Positions 17,290 through 25,776 of a stretch of 64,000 nucleotides of DNA are shown here, piece by piece (position 1 is the first letter of the stretch; every line of letters begins with the position of its first letter). This DNA comes from Ginsengibacter hankyongi (GTDB lineage Bacteria > Bacteroidota > Bacteroidia > Chitinophagales > Chitinophagaceae). The stretch spans positions 1-64,000 of the forward strand of contig NZ_VYQF01000007.1 of the NCBI RefSeq assembly GCF_008710285.1. The letters are read 5' to 3'. The notes beneath the pieces were generated by a model. The model saw only the letters and a program-made list of their open reading frames with translations. It was not told the origin of the DNA and searched no databases. The translations under genes were made by a program, and so were the position numbers.

Positions 17290-17904
17290 TTATGCAATCG
17301 TTTTTTGCTGGAGTAAGTCTTCATAATCTTTTTTGGTATCTATATCAACTATTCCCTTTGGGAAGGCCACAGTCGCTACAAGGTCTTTATGCTGTTTAAT
17401 CAATTTGCCGGCACCGGCATCGCCTCTTAATTCCATCAATTCATTGAAAAAACTTTTGTGAAATAAAGCAGGCGTACCCAACGTATTATTATAACTACTT
17501 GCCACAATAGGCATCGCTTTTTTTTGCTGTTTGCTTAACAAGCTTTCAAGCAGCGATTTGTTTATATGAGGCTGATCGCATACCATGAAAATAATCCCGT
17601 CAACATCAGCGCTTATTTTCTCCGCAGCAGCTACACCACTGTGCAGTGATAAAGACATTCCCTCCTTCCATCTCTCATTTTCCACTACTTCAACATTCAT
17701 CCCTTCGAGTTCTTTTTTCACTACATACTTATCGTAGCCTGTCACAACAATCACCGGTCGCATAGTTGTTTCTAATGCTACCTCCACTGCGTGCTGCAGC
17801 AAACTTTTGCCCTGGTAATTCAGCAACTGTTTCGGGCTGCCCAAACGGCTACTCCTTCCGGCAGCAAGCACTACAATGGCACAATGTTTAACTGTATATT
17901 GCAT
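17290..17904 (-). CDS. mocA: nucleotidyltransferase, molybdenum-cofactor cytidylyltransferase-like (MocA)
   Basis: A MobA/MocA-type nucleotidyltransferase of about 204 residues. The nucleotide-binding signature LAAGRSSRLGSPKQLL is at the N-terminus, followed by GKSLLQHAVEVAL, the metal-binding VDGIIFMVCDQPH region and RGDAGAGKLIKQH near the end. MocA attaches CMP to molybdopterin to make the cytosine-dinucleotide cofactor (MCD) that enzymes of the xanthine-oxidase family, including CO dehydrogenase, require. The ATG at 17904 lies 5 nt after the stop of the XdhC gene; an upstream TTG at 17913 is less likely. It is the last gene of the cox operon, where a cofactor-finishing enzyme is expected. 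Confidence 0.85.
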   Translation of the reverse strand: MQYTVKHCAIVVLAAGRSSRLGSPKQLLNYQGKSLLQHAVEVALETTMRPVIVVTGYDKYVVKKELEGMNVEVVENERWKEGMSLSLHSGVAAAEKISADVDGIIFMVCDQPHINKSLLESLLSKQQKKAMPIVASSYNNTLGTPALFHKSFFNELMELRGDAGAGKLIKQHKDLVATVAFPKGIVDIDTKKDYEDLLQQKTIA

Positions 17905-17909
17905 GCTGC

Positions 17910-19073
17910 TCAATATAATTTTTTCGTTTCAATGAACGTATCAGTTCTTGAATGAATACCATCCTGCTTGTTGCGTAGTGATCCGCCGTCCTTACCGGCA
18001 AGCACTGCTTTAATTTCTACGATGATACTGAGTGCAATTTCTTCCGCCGTTTCTGCTCCAATTTCCAAACCTGCAGGTCCGTAAATTGTGTTCAGTTGCT
18101 CATCAGTTAAAGCGATTCCATCATCACGCAACTCGTCCAGCATTCTGTTGAGTTTCTTTTTTGGACCAAGCATTCCAATGTACTTCACCTGGCGTAGCAG
18201 CAATGCTTTCAGCATAGCCAGATCGTAATTGTAATTGTGGGTCATCATTACAAATACAGTTTGCTGATCAAAAGGTATTTGATCTAATACTTTTTCCGGT
18301 TTGCTCACCAATACCTGGCATGCACCCACAAACCGTTCCCGTTTTGCATGTGTGCTTCGGCCATCTACCACTCTCACCTCCCAACCAATGGTATCTGCAA
18401 TTTGCATCATAGGGATAGCGTCATTACCTGCTCCTACTACTACCAGCGAAACGGGGGGCTGCAGGAACTCAATGAAAGCGGTAAGCGAAATATTTTTGAC
18501 TACATAATTTTTAAATGAGGATGCCTGCAGTTGCATTGCATGATGAACATTTTCCATAATATAACTATGTAATTCAGGATATGGAATGGCGCCCGAAATG
18601 TTTCCATTCTCTTCCATGAGCAGGCAGGTGCCGGGCTGTTCATTTTTTTTGTCTTCCAAAGAAAACAATGTTACCAGCACTGATTTCTGCCGGAGCGCTA
18701 CTGCCTTGCGCAATAACTGAATAGGATTGTTGTTATTGTTTGGGTTGATGGGTTCAAACAATACCTGGATGACACCTGCACAACCCAACTGTACACCGAT
18801 GGTTGCATCATCTTCATCGCTGGTATCGTAAGTAACCAGTTTCGATTGTTGTTGAGATAAAACCAGCATTGCCTTACGCAAAGCGTCCCCCTCCAAACAG
18901 CCACCGCTGATAGCGCCTGTAAGTTCTCCATCATCCGTCACCAGCATTCGTGCACCAGGCCGGCGATAAGATGAACCGTTCAAATGCACCACGGCTGCCA
19001 GTGCCGATTTTTTTCCGGCAAGTACAGCGGCATCGTATGCTTTTATTATTTCACGAAGTTCTTTCATAACCAT
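17910..19073 (-). CDS. XdhC/CoxI family molybdenum-enzyme maturation protein, 387 aa
   Basis: A two-part XdhC protein. The N-terminal XdhC_CoxI domain shows SALAAVVHLNGSSYRRPGAR and GAISGGCLEGDALRKAM; the C-terminal Rossmann domain starts at about residue 210 with VSLVVVGAGNDAIPM and continues to YIGMLGPKKKLNRML and IYGPAGLEIGAETAEEIALSI. XdhC binds molybdenum cofactor, helps its sulfuration and delivers it to the apoenzyme. Cytoplasmic. It follows another XdhC-type gene (CoxF-like) by 20 bp and overlaps the mocA region closely, so the two act in the same operon, each perhaps at a different maturation step. Confidence 0.88.
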   Translation of the reverse strand: MVMKELREIIKAYDAAVLAGKKSALAAVVHLNGSSYRRPGARMLVTDDGELTGAISGGCLEGDALRKAMLVLSQQQSKLVTYDTSDEDDATIGVQLGCAGVIQVLFEPINPNNNNNPIQLLRKAVALRQKSVLVTLFSLEDKKNEQPGTCLLMEENGNISGAIPYPELHSYIMENVHHAMQLQASSFKNYVVKNISLTAFIEFLQPPVSLVVVGAGNDAIPMMQIADTIGWEVRVVDGRSTHAKRERFVGACQVLVSKPEKVLDQIPFDQQTVFVMMTHNYNYDLAMLKALLLRQVKYIGMLGPKKKLNRMLDELRDDGIALTDEQLNTIYGPAGLEIGAETAEEIALSIIVEIKAVLAGKDGGSLRNKQDGIHSRTDTFIETKKLY

Positions 19074-19093
19074 TAGCCCTTTTAAAGCAAGGT

Positions 19094-20086
19094 TTAATTT
19101 GCAATAGCTTTGTTCATATATTTTTCAGGGTCCTGTTCAAATTTAACTTTGCATCCGTCGCAGCAGAAATAAACTTTTTCGCCATGGTATTCAATAATAT
19201 GTTTAGGATTATTAATATCCACTGGCACACCGCAAACAGGGTTGATGTAATACTTTGGTGATATTCCTGTTTCAGCTTTCGATTCATCAAACTTTTCAAA
19301 TGAAATCATCACAGGCGAACTGTTTTGAACTTGTATCAATTCGGCCAATATACTTATGGCAACCTCATCAGGGCTCTTAGCATTAATATCAATGCCCGCC
19401 GGAGATTTGATAAGATCAATAGCAGTCTTATCAAAACCTGCATCAGCAAGATAATTCGTTATGGAAGCCATTTTCTTTCTGCTGGCAACAAAGCCAACGT
19501 AAGCACTTTCTTTTTTTAATGCTTCCACTAAAGCTTTTTCATCCTGCTCTCCCTGGGTAGCTACTACAATAAAAGTGGCAGGTGTTGTTCTCACATTGGC
19601 CAGGCTGATTTGCGTAACCAGCTCATCTACCTTCTCAAAAGTCTGAAGATTTGCATCCTGCGCTACTGCTGTAATGCGATAGCCTATAGCGCCTGCAAGT
19701 TTTACCAAAGCCTTTGCGATAGACGATTTGCCAATTATCACCAGATGTGGTACCGGCAGTACAGGCTCAACGAAGACCTCAACCGTTCCTTCACTCTGGC
19801 ATGTCATTTTGTATTCCATAACTCCTTCCTGTTTTGATGATACAATCGAATTTCCAATTTTTACAAGCCTGGCTTTGCCCCTCTTCATGGCGTCTTCTGC
19901 TTCTTTAATGATAATGCCTTTCACGCAGCCGCCGCCAACCCAGCCCAAAATTTCCCCGAATTTATTGATTACGGCCTTGTCGCCCACTTTACCGCTGCTG
20001 GGAGCTTCGCGCCTTACAACAATAGCAATAGCAAAGGGCTCGTTCTTTTCTTTCAGTTTGTTTATATTATCAAAAAAATGTATCAT
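19094..20086 (-). CDS. coxF: CoxF-like XdhC family protein fused to a YHS metal-binding domain, 330 aa
   Basis: Residues 1-260 form an XdhC_CoxI plus Rossmann protein (AIAIVVRREAPSSGKVGDKA, GWVGGGCVKGIIIKEAEDA, HLVIIGKSSIAKALVKLAGA, YVGFVASRKKMASI, SPAGIDINAKSPDEVAISIL). Residues about 279-325 form a YHS/TRASH domain with cysteines C285 (INPVCGVPV) and C308, C309, C312 (VYFCCDGCKVKFEQDPEKY). In Oligotropha, CoxF and CoxE are implicated in inserting copper into the Mo-S-Cu site of CO dehydrogenase; YHS domains bind heavy metals. The combination suggests a copper-carrying maturation factor, which is inference. The start overlaps the coxE stop by 4 nt. The symbol is given by position and family; CoxI is an alternative. 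Confidence 0.82.
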   Translation of the reverse strand: MIHFFDNINKLKEKNEPFAIAIVVRREAPSSGKVGDKAVINKFGEILGWVGGGCVKGIIIKEAEDAMKRGKARLVKIGNSIVSSKQEGVMEYKMTCQSEGTVEVFVEPVLPVPHLVIIGKSSIAKALVKLAGAIGYRITAVAQDANLQTFEKVDELVTQISLANVRTTPATFIVVATQGEQDEKALVEALKKESAYVGFVASRKKMASITNYLADAGFDKTAIDLIKSPAGIDINAKSPDEVAISILAELIQVQNSSPVMISFEKFDESKAETGISPKYYINPVCGVPVDINNPKHIIEYHGEKVYFCCDGCKVKFEQDPEKYMNKAIAN

Positions 20087-21222
20087 GCATTTGCCAAAAT
20101 ATTTTCAAGTTCCAATAAACTTTCCAGGTTATGGGCAAAACGGAAATCATCTATCGAGGGAAGCGCTGCCTTCATGCCTCTTGCCTCGGGCGCATAACCC
20201 TTCATTCCTTTTAATGGGTTTAACCAGATTATTCGTTTTGCTCTTCTCTGTAATTTAATCATTTCCTGGCTAAGTAGCTCAGGGTCGCTGGTGTCTAATC
20301 CATCGCTTAAGATGAGAATGACAGGCGATCCGTTCAGTAACAATTTGCCATACTTGTCGTTGAACTCATGCAGGCACTCACCAATGCGTGTTCCACTGCT
20401 CCAGTTATCAGCCTGTTCACTAATAGCAGTTAACACAAAATCGACCCGGTTCTGTTGCAACGCTTTGCTGATCCTGATTAGTGAAGTGCTGAAAACAAAT
20501 GCTTCCATCTGCCGGAAATTTTCACGCAGTGCACAGATAAACCGAAGCAGGAAATAACTGTACCTATCCATGGAGCCACTCACGTCCAGCAATACAATCA
20601 GCCGTTGTTTTTTAGGCCTCTGTGCCCTTCTGAATAATTCAATCGGTTCGCCTCCGTAGCCAACACTTCTCCTGATGGTACGCCGCAGGTTGATCTGTCC
20701 TTTACTGCGGCTCTCCCTCATGCGCCTGCGTAACCGTATTGCCATTTGCTTAAACATCTTTCTTGCAATATCTTCAAGTAATGCTGAATCTGTTTCGTTT
20801 AGCTTCGAAAAATCTGTTCTCTTTAATCGTTCGGTTTCAGTTGCTCCTGAAACATTCTTTCCTTCCTCTTCCGAGGCTTCAGTTTTTCCGCGGCCGAGCA
20901 TCACCAGTGATGCACTGTTCTTTTTTTTAAAAGATCCCTTCACTAAAGTTTTGTTCTTAATTTCCTGCAGGTCTGTTGGATTCGTATCCCAGTAGAGCAG
21001 AAATAATTTCTCATACACTTTTCGTTCTTCCGGCGAATTACAGAAAATTGCTTTCAATGCATACTTAAAACTATCCCTGTTGCTGATCAGTCCTTCTTTT
21101 GCGCAACGAAGTGCATCCTGAGTCTCCTGTATGCCGACATTGAGCCCATGGCTCCTGGCAAATTGCACAAAACCAACTACACTTTCAGCAATGCTCCTTG
21201 TTTGAAATGCCTGTTGTTTCAT
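20083..21222 (-). CDS. coxE: CoxE-like von Willebrand factor A (VWA) protein, 379 aa
   Basis: A cytoplasmic VWA-domain protein of the CoxE family. The metal-ion-dependent adhesion site DVSGS is at residues 213-217 (LIVLLDVSGSMDRYSYFLL), with the matching threonine/aspartate region in SSGTRIGECLHEF and VILILSDGLDTSD. The N-terminal half is a charged helical region with arginine-rich segment RLRRRMRESRSK. In CO-oxidising bacteria CoxE works with the AAA+ ATPase CoxD to convert the inactive Mo enzyme to its sulfur- and copper-bound form. It is preceded by coxD with a 36-bp gap and followed by the coxF-like gene with a 4-bp overlap. Confidence 0.9.
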   Translation of the reverse strand: MKQQAFQTRSIAESVVGFVQFARSHGLNVGIQETQDALRCAKEGLISNRDSFKYALKAIFCNSPEERKVYEKLFLLYWDTNPTDLQEIKNKTLVKGSFKKKNSASLVMLGRGKTEASEEEGKNVSGATETERLKRTDFSKLNETDSALLEDIARKMFKQMAIRLRRRMRESRSKGQINLRRTIRRSVGYGGEPIELFRRAQRPKKQRLIVLLDVSGSMDRYSYFLLRFICALRENFRQMEAFVFSTSLIRISKALQQNRVDFVLTAISEQADNWSSGTRIGECLHEFNDKYGKLLLNGSPVILILSDGLDTSDPELLSQEMIKLQRRAKRIIWLNPLKGMKGYAPEARGMKAALPSIDDFRFAHNLESLLELENILANA

Positions 21223-21258
21223 ATAAAGTTCAATTACTCCTAATCACGATAATTGTGT

Positions 21259-22152
21259 TTAAAGAGTGTCGATAAATTCAGCTTTTGCCTGGTTAATATC
21301 CTCTACCGATTTCAACACACTTCCTAATGTCTGCTCAAACGCTTTGGCATTTACTTCCCGGTAGCCAAGTGCCAGCAGGCTTTCGGCCCAGTCAATGGTT
21401 TCACTTACGCCGGGCGTTTTGGCCAATTTGCGCTGCCTGAAGGCCTGTACATGGGCTACCACCTGCTCCAGTAAATGTTGCTCAATACCCGGTAAGCGTT
21501 TTTTAACTATCGCCATTTCTTTTTCAAGATCAGGGTAATCGATCCAGTGATACAGGCAGCGGCGTTTGAGTGCATCGCTTAACTCACGGGTACGGTTAGA
21601 TGTAAGAATTACAAATGGTTTATATTTTGCTTTGATAGTGCCCAACTCGGGAATACTGATCTGGAATACAGATAATAGTTCCAGCAAAAAAGCTTCAAAT
21701 TCTTCATCACTCCTGTCGAGTTCATCTATCAGCAAAACAGGAGACTGTTCTTCTTCCATGATGCTTTGAAGCAATGGGCGCTTAAGTAAGTACTCATTGC
21801 TGAAGATGTGATGTTCCTTTTCTTCAACAGAAAGATTGGTGCCTTCCTGCAACTTAATACCGAGCAATTGCTTTTGATAATTCCATTCATAAACTGCTGC
21901 GTTTATATCCAATCCTTCGTAGCACTGCAGGCGAATGAGTTTGGTTTCCAACAATTGAGACAGCGCCAATGCAATTTCGGTTTTTCCCACACCAGGTGGT
22001 CCTTCCAGCAGCAATGGCTTTTGAAGTTTTAGCAAGAGGAATAATGCAGTAGCAAATTCTTCATCCGCTACGTATTGATGTTTTTCCAATGCTACTATTA
22101 TCTCCGACGGACTATTGATTGCTTGCACAGGCTTACGATTTTTTACCACCAA
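21259..22152 (-). CDS. coxD: CoxD-like MoxR-family AAA+ ATPase, 297 aa
   Basis: AAA+ ATPase of the MoxR/CoxD group. Walker A is GPPGVGKT at residues 51-58 and Walker B LLIDELD at about 140-146; a sensor/arginine region is in VILTSNRTRELSDALKRRCLYHWIDYP. CoxD is needed to sulfurate the molybdenum of the CO dehydrogenase active site. No ATG is available before Walker A: the frame is open back to a stop at 22165-22167, and the usable starts are TTG at 22152 or GTG at 22149, both overlapping the end of coxG by about 17-20 bp. Translation is therefore probably coupled to coxG. Confidence 0.9.
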   Translation of the reverse strand: MVVKNRKPVQAINSPSEIIVALEKHQYVADEEFATALFLLLKLQKPLLLEGPPGVGKTEIALALSQLLETKLIRLQCYEGLDINAAVYEWNYQKQLLGIKLQEGTNLSVEEKEHHIFSNEYLLKRPLLQSIMEEEQSPVLLIDELDRSDEEFEAFLLELLSVFQISIPELGTIKAKYKPFVILTSNRTRELSDALKRRCLYHWIDYPDLEKEMAIVKKRLPGIEQHLLEQVVAHVQAFRQRKLAKTPGVSETIDWAESLLALGYREVNAKAFEQTLGSVLKSVEDINQAKAEFIDTL

Positions 22153-22663
22153 ATATTCCTTTAATCACACTTCCTACCATAGAGCCGGCACTTAGGGAAC
22201 TGTCCACTTCCTGCCCGGAAAGCTGTGCTTTGAAGTTGCTTACAAACTGGTCGAACACATGGTTGCTTACATCATTGATGAGCCTGCTACCAAACTGCGC
22301 CAGCATTCCTGCGATGCTTACTTCCATAGAAACATTCACGTCTGTACCGTTATCTTTTTGTGTAAGGTTTCCTGTCATCACCATTTCGGCACTACCTTTC
22401 CCTTTACTATCGGTGCCGGTTCCTTTCAATGTCATTTTATGCGCAACCGGATCTCTTTCTGTGAACGTAATAAGCCCGCCATAGCTGGCCTTTACCGGGC
22501 CAAATTTTAATTCCACACCTCCCTTGTAATTATTGTCATCTACTTTTTCAGTCAATGACGCACCGGGCACACAAACCACTACCTTTTCCGGATTGGTGAG
22601 GTTCGCCCACACATCTTCAATGCTGTTCTCAACATGAAATGATTTTGTTATTGTTGTATTCAT
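22133..22663 (-). CDS. coxG: CoxG-like carbon monoxide dehydrogenase subunit G (SRPBCC fold), 176 aa
   Basis: A START/SRPBCC-fold protein of the CoxG family: FHVENSIEDVWANLTNPEKV at the start, CVPGASLTEKVDDNNYKGGVELKFGPV in the middle and an amphipathic helical region (GRLINDVSNHVFDQFVSN-like) before a glycine-rich C-terminus with GGKK. In other CO-oxidising bacteria CoxG recruits the enzyme to the cytoplasmic membrane and helps pass electrons to the respiratory chain. Here it sits between the structural genes and coxD, 158 bp after coxL, rather than after coxF as in Oligotropha. Cytoplasmic, no signal peptide. Confidence 0.88.
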   Translation of the reverse strand: MNTTITKSFHVENSIEDVWANLTNPEKVVVCVPGASLTEKVDDNNYKGGVELKFGPVKASYGGLITFTERDPVAHKMTLKGTGTDSKGKGSAEMVMTGNLTQKDNGTDVNVSMEVSIAGMLAQFGSRLINDVSNHVFDQFVSNFKAQLSGQEVDSSLSAGSMVGSVIKGIFGGKKS

Positions 22664-22779
22664 AATTTATCAATTTGTTCCGCAAAGCGTTTTGATTTAA
22701 TAAACGAGGATAATTGAGTAACACAACGATATTAATTTGTTTACTACCGCTGGTCAGCAAAATAATCTATTAGAAAGAG

Positions 22780-22808
22780 GAGGCCACACTCACGCGGCCT
22801 CACTCTTT
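22780..22808. terminator. hairpin between coxL and coxG
   Basis: GAGGCC (22780-22785) pairs with GGCCTC (22796-22801) around a 10-nt loop; the stem can be extended with flanking GAG/CTC. T-runs lie on both sides, the longer on the plus-strand side (eight T at 22806-22813) and CTCTTTCT on the minus-strand side. For the minus-strand cox transcript it would be a partial terminator or an mRNA-stability element placed right after coxMSL, which would keep accessory genes at a lower level. Confidence 0.45.
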
Positions 22809-22821
22809 TTTTTAAAGTATT

Positions 22822-25194
22822 TTATTTGCCGTATGCTCCTTTTTCCTTCAATGCCTTCCACACTTTGAATGGTGTGATCGGAATATCAAGATGCGTAATT
22901 CCGAATGGCGATAGAGCATCTATTATTGCGTTGGCAATTGCCGGTGGAGAACCAACCGTCGGGGATTCCCCCACACCTTTGGCACCTATTGGGTGGTGTG
23001 GCGAAGGAGTTACCACATGTCCCGTTTCCCATTTAGGTGATTCTACTGCTGTTGGCACCAGGTAATCCATTAAGGTACCGTTAAGGATATTGCCTGCCTC
23101 ATCATAAATCAATTCTTCGTACATGGCAGGAGCAATGCCCTGTGTAAGTCCACCATGCACCTGTCCCTGCACAATCATAGGGTTGATGATATGGCCGCAG
23201 TCATCGATGGCGACAAAGCGGCGAACATGGATGCCACCTGTTTCTTTATCTATATCTACGACACAGATATAAGCACCTGAAGGGAAAGTAAGGTTTGGAG
23301 GATCGTAATAGTGTGTTGCTTCAAAGCCAGCTTCCATTCCCTGGGGGAAATTGGTATAAGCTGCGAACACCAATTCCTGTATGGTCTTTACCTTTTCCGG
23401 TGCACCTTTTACAAAAAATTTACCGGGCTCCCATTCCAGGTCATCTTCGCTGACCTCCAGTAAATAGGCAGCAATTTTTCTCGCTTTATCACGAAGTTTT
23501 CTTGCAGCCACGGCTGCTGCCGCTCCTGCTGTTGGTGTACTCCGGCTTGCATAGGTACCCAAGCCATAGGGAGCCGTATCGGTATCACCCTCTTCCACCT
23601 GGATGTTTTCAGCTGGTATACCTAACTCTTCGGCAATAATCTGGGCATATGTTGTTTCATGACCCTGACCCTGCGATTTTGTTCCAAAACGTGCAATGGC
23701 TTTGCCCGTTGGGTGTACACGGATCTCGGCACTGTCAAACATTTTAATTCCAAGAATATCGAAATCTTTGGAGGGGCCTGCTCCAACTATTTCTGTAAAC
23801 GTTGAAATGCCTATTCCCATTAATTCGCCCTTTGCCCGTTTTTCGACCTGCTCTTTTCGAAGATCGGCATAACCCACTACATCCATTGCCTTTTGCAACC
23901 CGGCATGGTAATCTCCACTATCATAAATCCACCCGGTAGGTGAATGCCACGGGAAGTCTTCCTTTTTAATAAAATTGTCCATGCGCAATTGTGCAGGATC
24001 TTTACCTATCTCCAAAGCATAACGGTCGGTCATGCGCTCAATGGCATGCACTGCTTCAGTAACACGGAATGAACAGCGATAGGCAACACCTCCCGGTGGT
24101 TTGTTGGTATATACTGCATCTGCTTCCACAAAGGCAGTTCCATAATCATAAGAGCCGGTAGCTATGGAGAACAGGCCGGCTGGATATTTGGAAGGGTTGG
24201 CCGCAGCATCTGTGTATCCATGATCTGCTAAAACCTTAAATCTTGTTGCCAGGATTTTCCCCTCCTTTGTGCCAGCCATTTCAGCGGTGATGTGATAATC
24301 GCGGGCAAATGAATCAGCCTGCAGGTTTTCACTCCTGTCTTCAATCCATTTTACAGGTTTGCCCACAAGAAATGAAACAGCAATAGCAATAACATAACCA
24401 GGATAAACTGGTACTTTGCCACCAAAACCGCCACCAATATCCGGAGAAACAACCCTTATTTTTTCCTCTGTTAACCCAACATGGCCGGCCACCAATGCAA
24501 ACACCGTTCGCAGAACGTGAGGCGCCTGTGTTGTCATATACATAGTAAGGTGGTTATTTATCTTGTCATAATCCGCAACACAACCGCATGTTTCGATAGA
24601 AGAAACATGTATACGGGGAATGTGCATCTGTTCCTTAACCACCACAGCCGCCTCAGAAAAAACCTTTTCTGTTTTTGCTTTATCACCCGCTTCCCAATGC
24701 CAGATGTGGTTATCGGTCTTACCGGGCTTATCTGTACGGAGCACGGGTGATGAAGGATCCATTGCTTTAAAAGGATCTACCAGTGCCTGCATAGGTTCGT
24801 ATTCAACTTTTACTGCTTCGCGGCCATCGCGTGCTGCGTACCGGCTGGTTGCTATTACTGCCGCTACTTCCTGGGCCTGGTACATTACTGTATCGGTAGG
24901 CAATACCATTTGTGTGTCTGACATGATAGTAGGCATCCAATGGAGATTGTATTTTTCCAAGTCCTTACCGGTTATTACTGCAACTACGCCCGGCACTTTC
25001 ATTGCCTCCGAGATATCTATGTTTTTTATTTTGGCATAGGCATATGGGCTGCGGGTAATATCCATGTACAGCATTCCATCCAACTTGATATCATCTACAT
25101 AATGGCCTCTACCCTGAATAAACCGGATATCTTCCTTTCTTTTCATGGAATGGCCCATACCGCTGATCGCTTTTGATGTTTTACATTGTATCAT
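22822..25194 (-). CDS. coxL: aerobic carbon monoxide dehydrogenase large (Mo) subunit, form I, 790 aa
   Basis: The catalytic, molybdopterin-binding subunit of CO dehydrogenase (CO + H2O to CO2 + 2 electrons). The active-site loop is AYRCSFR at residues 371-377, with C374 as the expected ligand of the copper in the Mo-S-Cu centre; this loop is the accepted signature of form I CoxL, distinct from AYRGAGR of form II-like enzymes. The conserved glutamate near the molybdenum is E743 in KGVGESPTVGSPPAIANAI. Other family landmarks are IRFIQGRGHYVDDI at the N-terminus, VVSPDIGGGFGGKVP and FGTKSQGQGHETTYAQIIAEE. Length fits the family (about 800). It has no signal peptide and works in the cytoplasm with CoxM and CoxS, whose genes lie directly upstream (33 bp from coxS). 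Confidence 0.95.
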   Translation of the reverse strand: MIQCKTSKAISGMGHSMKRKEDIRFIQGRGHYVDDIKLDGMLYMDITRSPYAYAKIKNIDISEAMKVPGVVAVITGKDLEKYNLHWMPTIMSDTQMVLPTDTVMYQAQEVAAVIATSRYAARDGREAVKVEYEPMQALVDPFKAMDPSSPVLRTDKPGKTDNHIWHWEAGDKAKTEKVFSEAAVVVKEQMHIPRIHVSSIETCGCVADYDKINNHLTMYMTTQAPHVLRTVFALVAGHVGLTEEKIRVVSPDIGGGFGGKVPVYPGYVIAIAVSFLVGKPVKWIEDRSENLQADSFARDYHITAEMAGTKEGKILATRFKVLADHGYTDAAANPSKYPAGLFSIATGSYDYGTAFVEADAVYTNKPPGGVAYRCSFRVTEAVHAIERMTDRYALEIGKDPAQLRMDNFIKKEDFPWHSPTGWIYDSGDYHAGLQKAMDVVGYADLRKEQVEKRAKGELMGIGISTFTEIVGAGPSKDFDILGIKMFDSAEIRVHPTGKAIARFGTKSQGQGHETTYAQIIAEELGIPAENIQVEEGDTDTAPYGLGTYASRSTPTAGAAAAVAARKLRDKARKIAAYLLEVSEDDLEWEPGKFFVKGAPEKVKTIQELVFAAYTNFPQGMEAGFEATHYYDPPNLTFPSGAYICVVDIDKETGGIHVRRFVAIDDCGHIINPMIVQGQVHGGLTQGIAPAMYEELIYDEAGNILNGTLMDYLVPTAVESPKWETGHVVTPSPHHPIGAKGVGESPTVGSPPAIANAIIDALSPFGITHLDIPITPFKVWKALKEKGAYGK

Positions 25195-25227
25195 AATGAT
25201 CTTAATTGAAATTTTGATAAATAAGAT

Positions 25228-25728
25228 TTAAACAAATTGAGGTTCTGTAGAGGCTGGTTCCACGCCACGGTTTTTTGCACTTGCATACTCAATAGCCTTT
25301 ACGATATTATTGTATCCGGTACACCGGCAGAGATTTCCTGAAATACCCCACCGGATTTCTTCTTCCGTTGGATTGGGGTTATTCTCCAGCAATTCTATCG
25401 AACGCATGATCATGCCCGGAGTGCAAAATCCACAATGGAGACCATGGTTATCTTTGAATCCTTCCTGTAATGGATGCAGGTGACCATCTGCTCCGGCAAC
25501 ACTTTCAATAGTCCTGACCGATTTCCCGTTTGCCTGTACAGCGAGGATTGTACAGGATTTTACCGATTTGCCATCTAATAAAATAGTACATGCGCCACAA
25601 GTGGTGGTATCGCAGCCTATATGCGTTCCCGTTAGATTCAGATTTTCGCGTATCAGGTGTACCAGCAGGGTGCGGGGTTCCACATCCAAGGTATGTTGTA
25701 CTTCGTTTACTTTTAAAGTTATTTCCAT
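25228..25728 (-). CDS. coxS: carbon monoxide dehydrogenase small (2Fe-2S) subunit, 166 aa
   Basis: The iron-sulfur subunit. A ferredoxin-type cluster is bound by C39, C44, C47 and C59 ([20 protein letters not shown] then SC), and the second cluster by C99, C102, C134 and C136 ([12 protein letters not shown] and [13 protein letters not shown]). Length equals that of well-studied CoxS (about 166). It moves electrons from the molybdenum site to the FAD of CoxM. Gene order M-S-L is that of form I CO dehydrogenases; form II-like enzymes usually have S-L-M. Spacing is 49 bp to coxM and 33 bp to coxL. Confidence 0.95.
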   Translation of the reverse strand: MEITLKVNEVQHTLDVEPRTLLVHLIRENLNLTGTHIGCDTTTCGACTILLDGKSVKSCTILAVQANGKSVRTIESVAGADGHLHPLQEGFKDNHGLHCGFCTPGMIMRSIELLENNPNPTEEEIRWGISGNLCRCTGYNNIVKAIEYASAKNRGVEPASTEPQFV

Positions 25729-25776
25729 TTTTCCCGATTTTAAAATGTTTAATTGATTAATATTTTAATGGCTGCT

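Noticed and set aside
22822-25194. Xanthine dehydrogenase or form II-like enzyme
   Set aside because: The loop is AYRCSFR with the copper-binding Cys, gene order is M-S-L, and coxD/E/F/G are present.
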